In this document: piece by piece, positions 1 through 13,099 of the stretch
Numbering within the stretch: position 1 is the first letter of the stretch
How the letters are laid out: the number at the start of each line of letters is the position of its first letter
Assembly: GCA_035048485.1 (NCBI GenBank)
Contig: CM068583.1
Span: forward strand, 30,435,841 to 30,499,840
Length of the DNA stretch: 64,000 nt
Direction of reading: 5' to 3'
Source of the DNA: Pteria penguin
Lineage: Eukaryota > Mollusca > Bivalvia > Pterioida > Pteriidae
Made by a program: the position numbers and the translations under genes
The notes under the pieces: generated by a model
The model's input: the letters and a program-made list of their open reading frames with translations, nothing else
What the model was told of the DNA's origin: nothing
Databases searched by the model: none

Positions 1-1000
1 TTAGTTCGTGGAACATTTACAGATGTTGATTAAACGGACTCCTGGCATCTTTCTTTTCATGATTCCTGTGTGAAAACCTTAATTTATTTACATGAAGCAT
101 ACATGGTGTGCAAAGATAGATACAAAGAAACGTTCTTTACCAGCAATGAAATAGTAGGATCGTAATTGGTAGAAATCCTGCCATTACACAAAATTATGAG
201 AGTGTTTGTATATCACATTCTTTTTTATGTATTATTTATATCTTCAGTCCCCGTTTTCTTGTCAAACTGCAAAATTGCCAGTCCATTGACAAGAACTACC
301 CCCTATTTTTTCCTCGTTTCAAATATTCTGGATCCACGCCTCATATTGTACACGCTACTTAGATTCCCGTTCCATATAAACCACACGCGCACAGGCCACT
401 GATACATTGATAAATAAAATACATTATTTATATATTTGTTCCTGTCATTCCTATTAATAACTATCCTATTAATATGAACACTTAAAGAATCTCAATATAA
501 TCACCCAACTCATTTTTCATTTTCAGTTTTAGAATCTTGATTAATAAAGCTAAATAATGAAAGTCATTTTGAATTTATAAAATTTATGCCGAAGCATACA
601 TGGCATAGTAACGAAATTTTTACATAGCTACATGTATCTATCCGGATCGTATTGATCACTTGATAAAGACAAAAACAAATATCTTGTTATCAAGTATTTC
701 TGTTTCTATTATTTGATGTTTCTTCATGTTTTAGATTTATCATTCAGAACACCGGTATTTCGTGGTAACCGGATATCCCTACAGTGGAATGGGACTACGG
801 ATCTTACATATGGCATACGAGTCAACCCTGATGGAGGAAGTTATACCGATCATACAGATATAAAGACGACAAATTTCACAGTTGAGGATGCACTCCTTTT
901 TCAACATTACACCTTTATCCTTTTTCAGAGCAATGTTGAAAAACATCGGATTAGATATAAAACACGTAAGTTAGAATAGATTATCATTAATGCTTCCATT
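1..1000 (+). repeat. Segmental duplication, copy 1 (left anchor)
   Basis: This block, which contains intron sequence and the gene 1 exon at 735-965, aligns collinearly with 52168-53097. Shared landmarks include ACATTTACAGATGTTGATTA near both starts, the stretch TTTACATGAAGCATACATG, and the exon with both splice sites. Similarity stops shortly after the exon donor, at about 985 and 53097. Since similarity begins at base 1, the duplication continues upstream of the window. The 1-734 part holds no other gene that I can support. Confidence 0.9.
735..965 (+). CDS. Receptor gene 1, exon: cysteine-free FN3/Ig-like domain
   Basis: Internal coding exon of 231 bp (77 codons), phase 1 at both ends, with acceptor CATGTTTTAG and donor AAAACAC|GTAAGT. 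The encoded domain has a beta-sandwich pattern: ISLQW, then YGIRV, then FTVEDALLFQHYTFILF. That fits a short fibronectin type III or degenerate Ig fold, but there is no cysteine. WNGT and TNFT are potential N-glycosylation sites, so the domain is probably extracellular. The reading frame is conserved in a second copy at 52836-53066 with identical length and splice sites, which strongly supports a real exon. The preceding signal-peptide exon should lie to the left of the window, by analogy with gene 2. The FN3 versus Ig assignment is inference. Confidence 0.8.
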
Positions 1001-4000
1001 ACTTTACGAATGCTTTTTTATTTTTAACATTTTATTATCATCATAATGAAGATGATAATAATTATCATCGTCATGATCACCATTATCGTGATTATCATTC
1101 TTCTTCTTCTTCTTCTTTATAGATTATTTTTTCCATTAAAGAAAAATATAAATTTCCATAGTACTTTTCTAGTTTTAGTAGAAGTATTGATATATACATG
1201 TACATATTCTATTTATATTTAAAAATACACAGAAATGACCATAACAGATTATAAAGATTAAGCATAAGTAATTTCGTAATTCAGCAATCCAAAAACAAAA
1301 ATATTATTAAAAACAGATGGATACTTAATATTTTGTTTCAATGTGCCATGCCAGATGCATCCGTAATACAATCAAAGTACTAAAAGTACTGATAGGCGGC
1401 TCGAATGTTCACCTTGGTGTAATTACTCAACCATCAATACTTAAAATATGTACCACATTGTATGGAAGAGTGAAATTCATGCAATATGTATGAATGGCTC
1501 AGATGATGCGTCTTAGAGGCTTGTATTGACTTAAATCTCTCAGGGATTTACATGTATCTTAAATTTCTAAGTGAAATCTTATCGTTTATTCCTATATTTT
1601 ACAAGGATTATTTATCACCTAAGAATGCTTCTTCAGTGAATACAAATGCAAGTTGTAAAGTACATGTGTTAAAAATAAATCAATACATGTAAAACAAATA
1701 TTGAAAAGCTTAGCTTAGGATAAAACCATTCATTACCTACTCGGATCTTCATGCCTTTTCTTATAACAGAATTCTGCACTACGTAAAACTCTGAACCGGA
1801 TATGTAACATGTATAAACCCAATTGATGAATATACAACTGAACAATTGAGAGAAAGAATATGTAGTTGTTATGCCTAGCTTATTTTCTAATCTGGATTGG
1901 TCACATGGCTCAATACACGTCATATTTGTTTGGGTGAAGATTCATTATTGAATGTTGCTTTATTCGAGGAATCTGAGATTTTGAGATTTTTATCTCAGAA
2001 ACGGGTTGTATCACATTTAAAGAAGTAAAGGAGATTAATCTTTGGAAGATTTCTCAATTAATCTCTACAGTTTTATGATTCATAATAGCCCTTGAGTTGA
2101 AAATGTTTTGAGGAAAGTTGCATTACAGTCTATGATAAACACCGTGTTTAATGACCCCTCCCCCATGTTATCTTCGAAATGTATCGGGGATTACCAACAA
2201 TTGTATCTTAATGTGACGTCACGTCGACTCTGAAATCACGTGCAATCTCTCTGATTATAACTGACATCTAGCCAATCGGTTGCTTTTTCCATGAACATGG
2301 TCAAGAGTTTGGTCTTTGTTGATGCCTTGTGGTGGTGGAGAGTGCACCTATGAAGTTTCAGAGGCCCATCACTTTTCATAGCAAAGATATGGCCATATGC
2401 TGACATCAGATAGTTAAACCAGCTGAACGCTATATGCCCACAAAATCTTTCTCTCCATTTCATTAATGTTCTGTTTAAACAGGCAAACATTGTTCTATAA
2501 ATGGAGGAAAACAAGATATAACAACAAAGCAATTTCTTGCACTCATCATGATTTTCTAGTAAAACTTACATCAGTATATTATGACGAAATGCGAAGTGTG
2601 AACAATAAACTCATATATTTATCAAAAGAGTATGAAAATAACATCGTATGTCGATACAATGAAGAAGTATAATGCATAGGAACATTAAATTCCAATTATC
2701 TCGTTCGAACGAGATTTCTTTCTCGTTCGAACGAGAAACTAATATCATATACCATAATCTACAGTGATAAGTGTTATTAACCGACAGAAAGAAATGGAAT
2801 ATCGTCCATCAATAAATCTTTTGATATTTTCTAACAATTTCTTTAATAGCGGATGTTTGATCATTTAAATAACTATATAGACAGGAGCATTTGGCCATGT
2901 TTGGCCTGACTTTAGTTGAAATACATTATACGTATTATTTCAGTCTATCAAATGGCAGATCTAAAGTATGTTTGTAACATTTGATTTGGAGCCTCATCTC
3001 CTCCTTTTTATATTTATGTTTTAAGCCACTGGAATCAAACAAACTTGGCTCAGTGACCTCACCAGTTAACATTAATCATTAATGAAATAATAATGCATAA
3101 TTATAAGTGTTTTACTGTATATCAGTAAGTACCATTCAGTTTATATTTCAATTCTGAAATGTATAAATCATAATTAACAACTATTATAATAATTTTAATT
3201 ACAAGAGGAGGGCAGAATATCTCTGATGGCATAATAACCCCCCCCCCCCTTTTTTCCCCACACATTCATCTTCTTCGCAATATAATAAATTATACTTTAA
3301 CTAAAGTATTTCCTTTCTGTGTGTTTTAGAATAACTATGCAAGTTGAAATATATGCAATTATGCATATATAAATGTATCATTGTATGTATCAAATGAAAT
3401 AATTCCTAATCATACTTATCTAAATAACAAAATACCTTAATTCATATATAAAAGTTTCTCGTTCGAACGAGATAATTTTCTCGTTCGAACGAGATAATTT
3501 CTCGTTCGAACGAGATAAAAAAAAAAGAGTTTTCTTCTTTAAAATGGCACGAAAACGGCTTCGTACAATCACCATGAAAATAAGAAGTACTTAAAATTTT
3601 TAACCGAGATTAAAATATTTTGTAAACAAAAGTAATGATGCTGAGCTTAATTTATATATTGTATCCTTTATGAAGTAGTAATGAATAGCTATTATAATGG
3701 AGTGTACACTGTACATGTGCTTTAGATCAATATGGCCTCAACATAGAAAGAGTAAATAAATATTAACTCCCAATAACAAAGAAATGGTAAAACTAGATAA
3801 CACTGGGTACATTAATAATACAAGTATTTCAAATCAAACAAGACCAAATGGCTAATGATCTACATTCTAAACAAAAATACACATTATAACCTACATGGCT
3901 GCGTAGCATGACTATTGCACCATTAACAATTACTAGCAACAGTGGTGTTTTAATACTGATAAAAATATTTGGCAAGTTGGATTTATTTAGCAACAAAAGA

Positions 4001-5798
4001 TACAATATAACATATCTTCTTCAGCAAATAAAGTTATATTATGATTTGATGCATATTGACATAGTTATTACACTTTCTTTTCCATGCTATTTCAGGTTGT
4101 GAAAATGGCGGTCTTCATGTCATGAAGAGGTTTATAGCCAGTATATATTCATTATTCTTATTATCACACTTTGTAGCATTTATAGTAGTATTAATATTAA
4201 AGAAATGAAATCTTATAAATTTGCAATATCAAAACTTTGAAGTTTCGGATAATAGCGTAACTTTGATTAATTTGGCAGTTTATTGTACATGTATATCAAT
4301 CAGAGGAAATTCGGAATATCAAACTTTTTATCTCTAAGTCAAAATTAAAAAAAAAATCAACATTTCCGATGTTGTTTAGCCTATATATTATGGAAATGGG
4401 CAAATTTGTCGATATAATGACTATATAAGTGCCGTTTCGGTGTTTACCCTGCCGTTTCTGTGTTTAGGTGCCATTACGGTGTTTCGTTTCACCCGCGTTC
4501 TGGTGATACGAGAAAGCAACAACAACAGCGTATGAATACTCTTTGTTACGCTTATGACCGTTTGAATTATAATTACATTATATATTACATTAATACTATC
4601 TTAATTTTAGTGAAAATTTGAATGTTGCTTGAATTTGATACAAGAGGGCCTTATTTTGTCCAGTTGACGAGTGTTGTGTAATCGAGAACTTTGCACTAGT
4701 TTTGAAAATGCACATTGGTTTTCGGCAACTGTTCGGTCAGCTTCCGTGTTTGTAAAATCCAAATTCCATGCCTATAGGAGGCGATGCCTCTACGAGGCAC
4801 TCGCCGCCTAAAAATAGTGCTCAATTTATATACAATGTGGTTTTTACTTCATGGAACAAATATAGATGAAAACAAGATCGGTTTGTGTAACCAGGAATGC
4901 CCCCGACGGCCCCCGACGTCCAAATAAGGTATATCTTGAAATGTAAGTCAAAGGTCACGGTAAAGGTCATAAGATCAATTACCTTGGTGTAATCTAAAAG
5001 AACCTTATTAGTAGAGTATGCATGTCAAATATGAAGTTAAAGTATGTTTATATCACGGTTCAAAAGAATAGAAACAGTAGGTCTAATGATCCATTAACGG
5101 CCATTCATTCTTAATGTTACTATTTATAATTCTATAAAGTTTTTCACACTCTAATCTAAATTTCAATTTTCTCTTGCGTTTTATCTATGATAAAGATTTC
5201 TTTTCCATTTTATACATGTAGATATAAAATTTAGAGTAATAAATATGATTTTTTTTTAATTAATTTATTTTCATTTATTTTAATTATTTATTCATTTGTG
5301 TTGCATTTCACACCTAGGGCTGGGAGAAACGCGAAATCTTACCATCCTACATAAATGTTATTTTCATGTCTCAGTCAAATTTTAATATATGTCATGATAT
5401 CTTCTTTTTACTTTTTGGCAATGAAAGTATGGTGCATATAGATAATTTTTTTATTTTCATTGATACGATATATAGATATGTAGAATTTTTTGTTCATATG
5501 AAACGCACTAAGTCCTAAATACTCCCTTATTCTTTTATGTGGGGAATCGTCGTCACACGGTGAAATGAAAAAAAACAAACAAACAAATAATTAACAGGTT
5601 GTAAACTGGTGTCCAATTTATTGTATCCGCCATGCAAAATACAATTGATTTTAAGAATTTATAGAGTAAATTCTTGCAATGAAATAGGCATATGATATAA
5701 ACAGACTTTAACGTTTTGCAAAATTTTCAAATGAATTCATTAATAGGTAGAAAATGAATTGTATCCTTCCATTTTAAAACCGGCACGGAAGCGTATTA
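966..5798. other. Intron of gene 1: repeats, no further exon seen
   Basis: Long AT-rich intron between the exon at 735-965 and the next recognised exon at 20970. It holds simple ATCATTATC and TTC runs near 1035-1125, two clusters of a 16-bp palindrome (2699-2736 and 3457-3515), short GCCGTTTCGGTGTTTA-like repeats at 4430-4500 and a GGTCA-containing dispersed repeat near 4870-5100. Open frames here are short, have no splice-site context and show no domain pattern. Confidence 0.5.
2699..3515. repeat. Palindrome clusters TCTCGTTCGAACGAGA flanking about 720 bp
   Basis: A perfect 16-bp palindrome occurs five times: 2699-2714, 2721-2736, 3457-3472, 3479-3494 and 3500-3515. Within each cluster the spacing is 21-22 bp, with AT-rich linkers such as TAATTT. 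The two clusters bracket about 720 bp of AT-rich DNA with no coding pattern. This could be the termini of a small mobile element or two independent tandem arrays; no target duplication was identified. Confidence 0.7.
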
Positions 5799-7446
5799 GT
5801 GCCACATTGAAACATTTTTATTTTTCGTTTTTCCAACTTTATTGAGGGAAATTCCAACTTTAATCTTGCAAATTCCAACATTACAGTTGCAAATTCCAAC
5901 TTTAATCTTGCAAATTCCAACTTTAATTTTACTTTCATATTGGACATTGCAACTTTATTCTTACTTTAATCTTGGACATTCCAACTTTAAAGTTGATAAT
6001 GCTCTGTATGAACCCTTGACGTAAAAATTACACTTATTGTAAAAGGGATTACATTGAAAAAATAAATAAGAAGAAATAAATACAGCACCAAGCAATTCTA
6101 TACCATATGGCACTATAAACCAATGCCAGAGGTGTGCCATTCAGGATTGATTCAATTATTATAGTAGTATTAAATGCATTTTCATAAAGATTACAATGCA
6201 TTTTAAACGAAAAATGGCATATATAATATGCTCAGAGACTTTAAAAACGCCTACCTATATTATCATTTTAGTTTAAACAACAACTAGGGTAAATAATTGC
6301 ACCAAACTTGATTTATTTCGAAAATTTGAATTATATTTGACAATATGATTGATACTATCACACGTTTCTTTTAAAAAATGATTTGATATCATCAGTTATG
6401 TATACCACGTCCAAAATTTCATGTGTTTTGTTTAATAAGGAGTATGCCCTCCATTTGCTTCAACGCATGCACGCAATCTGGACCGTATGGATTGACATAA
6501 AGTTCGAATTTTTTCTCATAGGAATATTATTCCACTCTTCATGAAGAACACGTGCCAACTCATCCACAGTCCTTGGTTGACGGTGACGTTTACGTAAGCG
6601 TCACCCTAACTCATCCCACATGTGCTCCATAGGAATGAGGTCGGGTGAACGTGCTAGGAAATCCATTACATTAATTCCCTGGATGTTTAGAAAGTTTAAG
6701 GTGACTCTAGCCGTGTGCGGACGTGCGTTGTTTTGTTGAAACGTCAACGGATTGTTTACAATTTGATGACGTTGAATTAATGGAAGGAGCTCAGGCTGTA
6801 AAACGTCATCGATGTAGCGCCTCGCAAGAAGAGTGTTCCTCAAAATAATCAGTGATGACTGGAAATATTGATTGATGGCTCTCCAAACCATGACGCCACT
6901 ACCGCCAAATTTGTCACGTTCAATTATGCAGTTTGCGGCAAAACGTTCATTGCGTCTCCTATAAAAGCGCTGTCTTCCGTCAGTCATGGACAAATTGAAT
7001 CTTGATTATAATATTGAATACATATAATACTACTATAATAATCTAATCAATTCTGAATGGGACCCCTCTGGCATTGACATGGTTTATAGTGCCAGGTAAT
7101 ATCGAATTGCTTGGTGTTCGATTTATTTTTTCCTATTTATTTTTTCAATGTAATTCCATTTACATCAGGGTTGATAAAGAGCATTATCAACTTTAAAGTT
7201 GGAATGTCCAACATCAAAGTAAGATTAAATATTAAAGTAAGATTTAAGTTGCAAAGTCCAAGATTAAAGTTGGAATTTCTAAGATGAATTTCCAAGATTA
7301 ATGTTGGAATTTCCGAGATTAAAGTTGTAATTTCCCAGATTAAAGTTGGAATCTTCAAGATTAATGTTGGAATTTCCAATATTTAAGATGGAATTTCCAA
7401 CATTAATGTTAGAAACACGAAAAATAGAAATGTTTCAATGTGGCAC
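5799..7446 (-). mobile_element. Tc1-like DNA transposon with long inverted repeats, internally deleted
   Basis: The ends are inverted copies (GTGCCACATTGAAACATTT at 5799 and its complement ending at 7446), each bordered by TA as in Tc1/mariner insertions. Inverted similarity continues inward for several hundred bases, to about 6170 on the left and 7022 on the right. The outer part of each arm is filled with imperfect TTCCAACTTTAATCTTG subrepeats. The remaining core holds only the C-terminal half of a transposase on the minus strand. The N-terminal DNA-binding region is missing, so the copy cannot be autonomous. Confidence 0.9.
6432..7004 (-). pseudogene. Tc1/mariner-type transposase, C-terminal half
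   Basis: Minus-strand frame encoding a Tc1-family DDE core: YRRRNERFAANC, then GGSGVMVWRAI, FQQNNARPHTA (second acidic-residue block, with N where D is expected) and SPDLIPMEHMWDELG (third catalytic block, E present). An in-frame stop follows DELG at about 6601. Homology continues past it (RKRHRQPRTVDELARVLHEE), then a one-base frameshift near 6510 leads into the terminal block EANGGHTPY, ending at 6432. Everything upstream of SMTDGRQR is gone and the sequence runs directly into the inverted repeat. The D-to-N change, the stop and the frameshift show a dead copy. Confidence 0.9.
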
Positions 7447-7491
7447 TAATACTCTGACAGTATATGCTCATTTCAATACTTCAGGATATGG

Positions 7492-7494
7492 TTA

Positions 7495-7549
<55 letters not shown>

Positions 7550-7695
7550 TTGGTCGTATGTATGTATGTATGTATGGTGGTTGGTTGGTTGGTCGTATGT
7601 ATGTATGTATGTATGGTGGTTGGTTGGTCGTATGTATGTATGTATGTATGTATGTATGTATGTATGTATGTATGGTGGTTGGTTGGTTGGTCGTT
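7492..7695. repeat. (TG)n / (GTAT)n / (GGTT)n microsatellite
   Basis: A GT run at 7497-7547 is followed by alternating GTAT and GGTTGGTT blocks to about 7693. A short unit (TTTCAATACTTCAGGATATGG) brackets the array at about 7470 and 7697. The open frames across it on both strands are products of the simple repeat. Confidence 0.95.
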
Positions 7696-7814
7696 CATTT
7701 CAATACTTCAGGATATGGTTAAGTTCTATCAGTCTATTGTCCAGTTACGCAATACTGTTTTGTTTGCAGGCTCAAAAGGTATGAGGTACATTTCTGTCTG
7801 ACAATGTGGCCAGA

Positions 7815-8010
7815 CACAGTGGCGGATCCAAAGCCTCTTTTGCTACACCCGGAAAGGGGGGGGGGTAAGGGGTGAATCTTGCCGATTTCGACAGAAATTG
7901 GTCAAAATATAGGGTTTTTGCCTTTTGGTAAAATTATGGGTCACTTCCGGGGAGGGCGGGACGCCTCCTCCGCAACCCCCCCCCCCCCCTATATCCACCA
8001 TTGAGATATG
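7815..8010. repeat. Dispersed short repeat with TGGCGGATCCA-type ends
   Basis: Starts with AGTGGCGGATCCA and ends in C-rich sequence, TATATCCACCATTG. Related copies sit at 49278-49415, with GTGGCGGATT on the left and CTGGATCCGCCA on the right, and at about 51840-52032. The inverted GGCGGAT ends suggest a small non-autonomous element (MITE-like). It has no coding capacity. Poly-G and poly-C runs lie inside. Confidence 0.55.
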
Positions 8011-8143
8011 ATGATATGTGTTACATTAAATGTTTAAACATTTATTATTTTTAAACCTACATGTATACTAATATTGGTAAATGCCCCGTCTATCTGCAAT
8101 TTAAGTACTTTGATTAGATCACTCACATAATAACGAAAATAAT

Positions 8144-8285
8144 AGATGCATGTACATGTATTGTGGGTATTCCTGCCCTCCTACAGCGACATTGACTCCT
8201 TTACACATCATATACTACAATAATACCGGGTAGATGCATGTATTGTGGGTATTCCTGCCCTCCGACAGCGACATTGACTCAAATG
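8144..8285. repeat. Local tandem duplication of about 50-55 bp
   Basis: The segment starting TAGATGCATGTACATGTATT (8144) recurs from about 8231. Both copies share the core GTGGGTATTCCTGCCCTCC and end in GCGACATTGACTC, with an AT-rich spacer between. Confidence 0.8.
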
Positions 8286-8309
8286 TGTAAGCATCATTTG
8301 ATTCATTTA

Positions 8310-9070
8310 CCTTTGTAATATTAATATACGGAAGTGGTTTTTTCCTTATGTGACTGGAATGTCAGCTGTGCAGACTCGTATGGTGTAAATGTTACAAAAT
8401 CTAAGTTTTTTTTCAGCATGTTATAAAAACACTCGATTGTAGTTTTCCTGTTGTATGTGAGTAATTTTCCTTCTCACAAAAGGGAAGAATGAAAATGTTG
8501 CACTACATTCTGTATTCGGATATTGAATTAGAAAATCCTACACAATAAGTGGTAAAAACTGTATATTCTACTTCGAACGGTTGCCAGGTTTTACAGATTT
8601 TAGATATTAAGAAATATATACAGCTAGGTCATGGCGATTCTAAGTTATCTATAGACTCTGAGTTCCACTGTGGCGAAACCTTTGTTCATCATTATAATAT
8701 GATGACCTCCCAGGGGAGGGTGGGGAGATAAATCAGATTATGGCTTTATCCCTGAGTTGGTCAATTTCAAAAAAGGAAAGCAAATGGAGACGATAGACTG
8801 AGCGATGACCACCTCAAAGTAGTGGAAATGCTGTCATTGATGGTTTATGGAAATTGTTTCAAGTGTAGATGGTAAGTTTCTAAATCTTGAAAAAGGGTTT
8901 AATAATTCCTATTTACTATGGGCGGAATACAAAAAGTCATGTAAGACTATAAGCATGTAGCACAATTATCATCGTTATTAAAACAACGTTCAGGTTATCT
9001 CTGACTTTGATATAGACCAAGCAACCTTTCCGAACTCACAAAATCAGGGATTTCAGTCGAACTTGGGATG
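8310..9070. repeat. Segmental duplication, copy 1 (right anchor)
   Basis: Collinear with 60580-60810 and 62962-63595. Examples of shared runs are GAATGTCAGCTGTG, GTATTCGGATATTGAA and GATATTGACCAAGCAACCTTTCC-like sequence. Indels between copies show that it is non-coding. The distance to its partner (about 52.2 kb) equals that of the left anchor, so both belong to one duplication unit. Confidence 0.88.
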
Positions 9071-9978
9071 CATGACTACAGCCTTCGGTATGCATGAAAT
9101 AGTCTTTAAAAATGATCTTGAGATAATCTGGGAATAATATACATGTATATGCAGCTTTTCTACATAGAAGTCAGACTTGACAGTTTGACAGCATGGCTCA
9201 TTTGTAAAATTATGCAAGTTAGTAAGATCTGGTGCATTGTGTTCTTTTATTATTGACTGCTGTACAGACATAAATAACCATAATAAATTTTGTTCATTTA
9301 AAATGGTTCCCGGTCCAGTTAGGTGCAGATTTTTTTTTCAGTGAATTTTTACATGGTCAAGTAATGGAACATCTCCTGAAAACTGATGGAAGAAAATTTT
9401 ACATAGATGGTTGGTTAATTAATGTTTCACGTCGCTTTCAACAATTTCTCAATTATATCGCAGCTTGGAAGCAGGAAGTAACCAACCTCTCAAATATAGT
9501 GGTGCAATTCGGGAATCGAATCCGGATCATACACGCCGCAATCCAAGCGCATAGCCACTACAACAAGCTTATCCCTAAACTTTGCTTAACTCTGTTTCAT
9601 TATTACATGTTTAATATGTTTAAACATTACTATAATATTAATAATGTTTAGACATATTTTATGTCTTAAATATTAGTGTAACACATGCCAATCGAAGGAA
9701 ACGTAGGAATACGAACGGTTCCAGTTTTTCTCATTTTGTTTTCATGACCCCTTGGTATTCTGGTACCATATGTACTAAAAGTCGTAAATCCTAGGGGTAT
9801 TCGTAAGTAACTCGTATTTTAAATTTGCGAGTACCGTCATACGTACGAAATTATGAGTCGGCATTTACTTGTGATGTCTCTCGTAAATCTACGATTGTTC
9901 TAAAGGTACTCATAAGTTACTCGTAAAATAAAAACAATAATTGTCTGAATTTGTCTTATGTATATATATATACACGCA

Positions 9979-10045
<67 letters not shown>

Positions 10046-11440
10046 CAATTCAAAAACCGAAATGATTCACTAGAAAATTATAACGAAGGGAGCACATGCA
10101 ATAGAAAAATGATACGAGCACTTAAATTTACAAAGAAGCTAAGAGTGAATCTGTACCTGTACATACGATATACGAGCTCGTAGCAATGATCGTAAGTTTG
10201 TAGTAAACTCGAACACTGCTTATAGATTTACAAGTTTTAGTAAACAAGACATCCTACATTAAGCAAGAACTTCATATGAGACTGCTTTTTGTAAACTCTG
10301 CACCTTTATCCCAGAAGACGATATTAACAGTTGTATATTATACGACCTCTCATAATGGGGTTTTTCGACAATATCCTCGAACTGTTTGAACGAAGTGCCA
10401 AAATATGCAGTCTCTCTGAGGAAGATTTCTACTTTACTCTTCTTGCACGTTAACATGTTTCGATGTAGATGAAAACGTACGATTTCATATTTGTGAAGGA
10501 ATTTTGTGTCCTTTATAGTATGAAGAAACGTCTACAATACATGTCTTTGTAATGTTACCAGCTTACCATCTTGTATGATTTTCTTATCTATACAAATTTT
10601 CTTGTCACTTTCTAGATTCATTAGATATGAAGAAGCAATAAGGAATCTAATTATTTGACAACATATCCTTTTTCAGCACGATGAAGGGTAGCAGCTTAAA
10701 TGCTGCTACAGGCAAAATATTTTTTACATTACACTAAAACAAGTTTTTAAGTATTGTACAACACTCAATAGGAAAAATAAACAAACACCCCCCCCCCCTA
10801 AAAAAAACCCACCGAAGCACCGAAATAAGAACAACAGCAAAACAAAAACAAAAGTAAAATCAAAAACAAACAAACAATCAAAACAAACAAATCAAGTGAG
10901 GATAAAAAGTATCAGTCTTTTCCCCCCTTTTTGAATCATTTTCTTGATTTACTCAATTCTGAAAAGCAGTACGTAATTTATGACTTTGTGTTAGACAATA
11001 TGTATTTCAATGATCATTAAAAACTTTTATGTCCACTTAAGTTTTCTTTATTGTCATGATATTTTTTTGTTGTTCTAGAATGTTAAAAGGTAGCAATTCA
11101 AGCACCACCAGAAAAAAAAAACCAAAACAAAAAAAAAAAACCAAAACAAAAAAAACCCAAAAAACCAAACAAAAAAAAAAAATAATAAAAACCAAACAAA
11201 CAAACAAACAAAACAGATAACCCCCCCCCAAAAAAAAAAAAAAAAAAAAAAAAAAAACTATATACATGTCATTTACACCACCAATTGTAAACCTTAAACC
11301 ACTCACTACTTCAAATTAGAAATTGAAAATGGAAAAACTTTTTCACACAATTTACTTTTATTATCTTGATTTATTTGATTGATTGTAGAGGACCAACTGA
11401 GCATTCTTTTGTTGTCTTTTATTAGAAATATGTATGTTGG
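9071..11440. other. Intron of gene 1: no gene seen
   Basis: AT-rich sequence with a compound TA/CA/GA microsatellite at 9961-10041, poly-C and A-rich stretches at 10784-10880, and A/AC-rich runs at 11107-11260. The open frames at 9364-9651 and 11037-11306 lack any family pattern or are low complexity. Confidence 0.6.
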
Positions 11441-11670
11441 GGGTCAGGTAGCGAGGTTGGTAGCGCGCTCGCTTGTCACCAATGCGACCCGGGTTCGATT
11501 CCCGGTGTGGTACGTGAGATGGTGGGGCTGTCACCAACCTGGCTTCGTGGGTTTTCTCCGGGTACTCCGGTTTACTCCCACACAAACGACACCCTTACGC
11601 CAAGATCCGTGCCAACGAGCAAGATTTATATAAGTTGTTAACTTGTTACTTAATCGTTGTAAAATAAAGT
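11441..11670 (+). mobile_element. tRNA-derived SINE (family A)
   Basis: Begins with a tRNA-like head with an A-box-like GGTAGCGAGGTTGG and a B-box GGTTCGATTCC, followed by a conserved body (TCTCCGGGTACTCCGGTTTA) and the tail TAAGTTGTTAACTTGTTACT. A second copy of the same family lies inverted at 27140-27353. The tRNA-like part is an RNA polymerase III promoter relic, not a functional tRNA. Confidence 0.85.
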
Positions 11671-11680
11671 TTAAATTTAT

Positions 11681-12043
<363 letters not shown>

Positions 12044-12499
12044 CTATGTAAAAGTTAAAGTCAAATTTAATGTTCTTGATTTTTATGATTATTTTTCCTG
12101 CTGTTAATTTTATCCTGCACTGGTGGCGTCTAAATGGCGGTTAATTTAGATTACTTTCCATTACAAAACGTTATGTGTTTGAGACTTAAGCATATTGACA
12201 AGGTGTCAAAACTGAGAGGGGTGGAGGAAGAGAGAGAGAGAGATGTAGGAGGGAGGGAGAGAAAAATTAGACTGAAATGCGAACATGTACCTTTTACTTT
12301 TCCTTTCTGTTGTGTTGTAGGTCCAGAAAGGTCAAAATAAAAAAGTACAATAATGATTTAAGTGTTGTTTTGACAAGAGGTTAATATTGTACCCCAAATG
12401 ACTATAATTTTACTCCGAAATCAGCTTATACATTACTTTCGTGATAATTAAGCTTAAGCATAGGGGACAAGGGAGTATGATCAGAGTCTGTGGTCATAA

Positions 12500-12900
12500 G
12501 ATCATTATAGAAGTGTGATGTTTGAAAATATCAGATCAATGCACGTGGGAACAAGATCAGAATGAAATGAAATCATTATCAAAATAAGATGATTATATGA
12601 ATGAGAAGGAGGTGGACCAACGTCGGAATATGATAAATCGGTGAATAAGAAAATGTGTGAATGTTAGATAAATGTGGAAAAAGGATAAATGTGGTAATGA
12701 GATAAATTTGAGAATGAGGTAAATTTGAGAATGATATAAATTAGAGACTAAGATCACAATAATAAGATCAATATGGGAATGAGATCATTGTGGGAATAAG
12801 ATTAATGGAGGAATTGGTTAATGTCGATCAGAACTGAGAAATGTGGAAATGAGATCAATGCAGGAATGAATTCAATGCCGGAATGGGGTCAATGTACAAA
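12500..12900. repeat. Degenerate short tandem repeat (about 20 bp)
   Basis: Recurring variants of GGGAATGAGATCAATGT with spacing of roughly 20 bp, purine-rich on this strand. No coding pattern. Confidence 0.6.
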
Positions 12901-12922
12901 GGAGGCTTAGCACTTTAACAGT

Positions 12923-13027
12923 GTCTTTTTCTAACTTTCAATTTTTGTTATTCAAAGTGAACACATGACTATAATTAATAGTTATGTGCTCACTTTAAAT
13001 AACAAAATTTTAAAGTTAGACAAAGAC
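12923..13027. mobile_element. Palindromic MITE-like hairpin
   Basis: The arms GTCTTTTTCTAACTTTCAAT... and ...ATTTTAAAGTTAGACAAAGAC form a near-perfect inverted repeat of about 50 bp each, with almost no spacer. Such hairpins are typical of fold-back MITEs. Confidence 0.75.
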
Positions 13028-13099
13028 AACAGTAATAGATAAATAAACAAATTATGAATAAATGTATTAATAAATAAATAGAGTAAAAGCCCAAACAAC

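Noticed and set aside
7346..7801. Several overlapping frames encoding Cys-Val, Tyr-Val-Cys-Met or His-Thr repeats
   Set aside because: Translation of (TG)n and (GTAT)n microsatellite. Open only because the simple repeats contain no stop in those frames.
11441..11520. tRNA-like sequence; also 27508-27580, 42447-42520, 58455-58522 and 60010-60110
   Set aside because: Heads are joined to conserved SINE bodies and lack a clean cloverleaf. They are SINE promoters, not functional tRNA genes.
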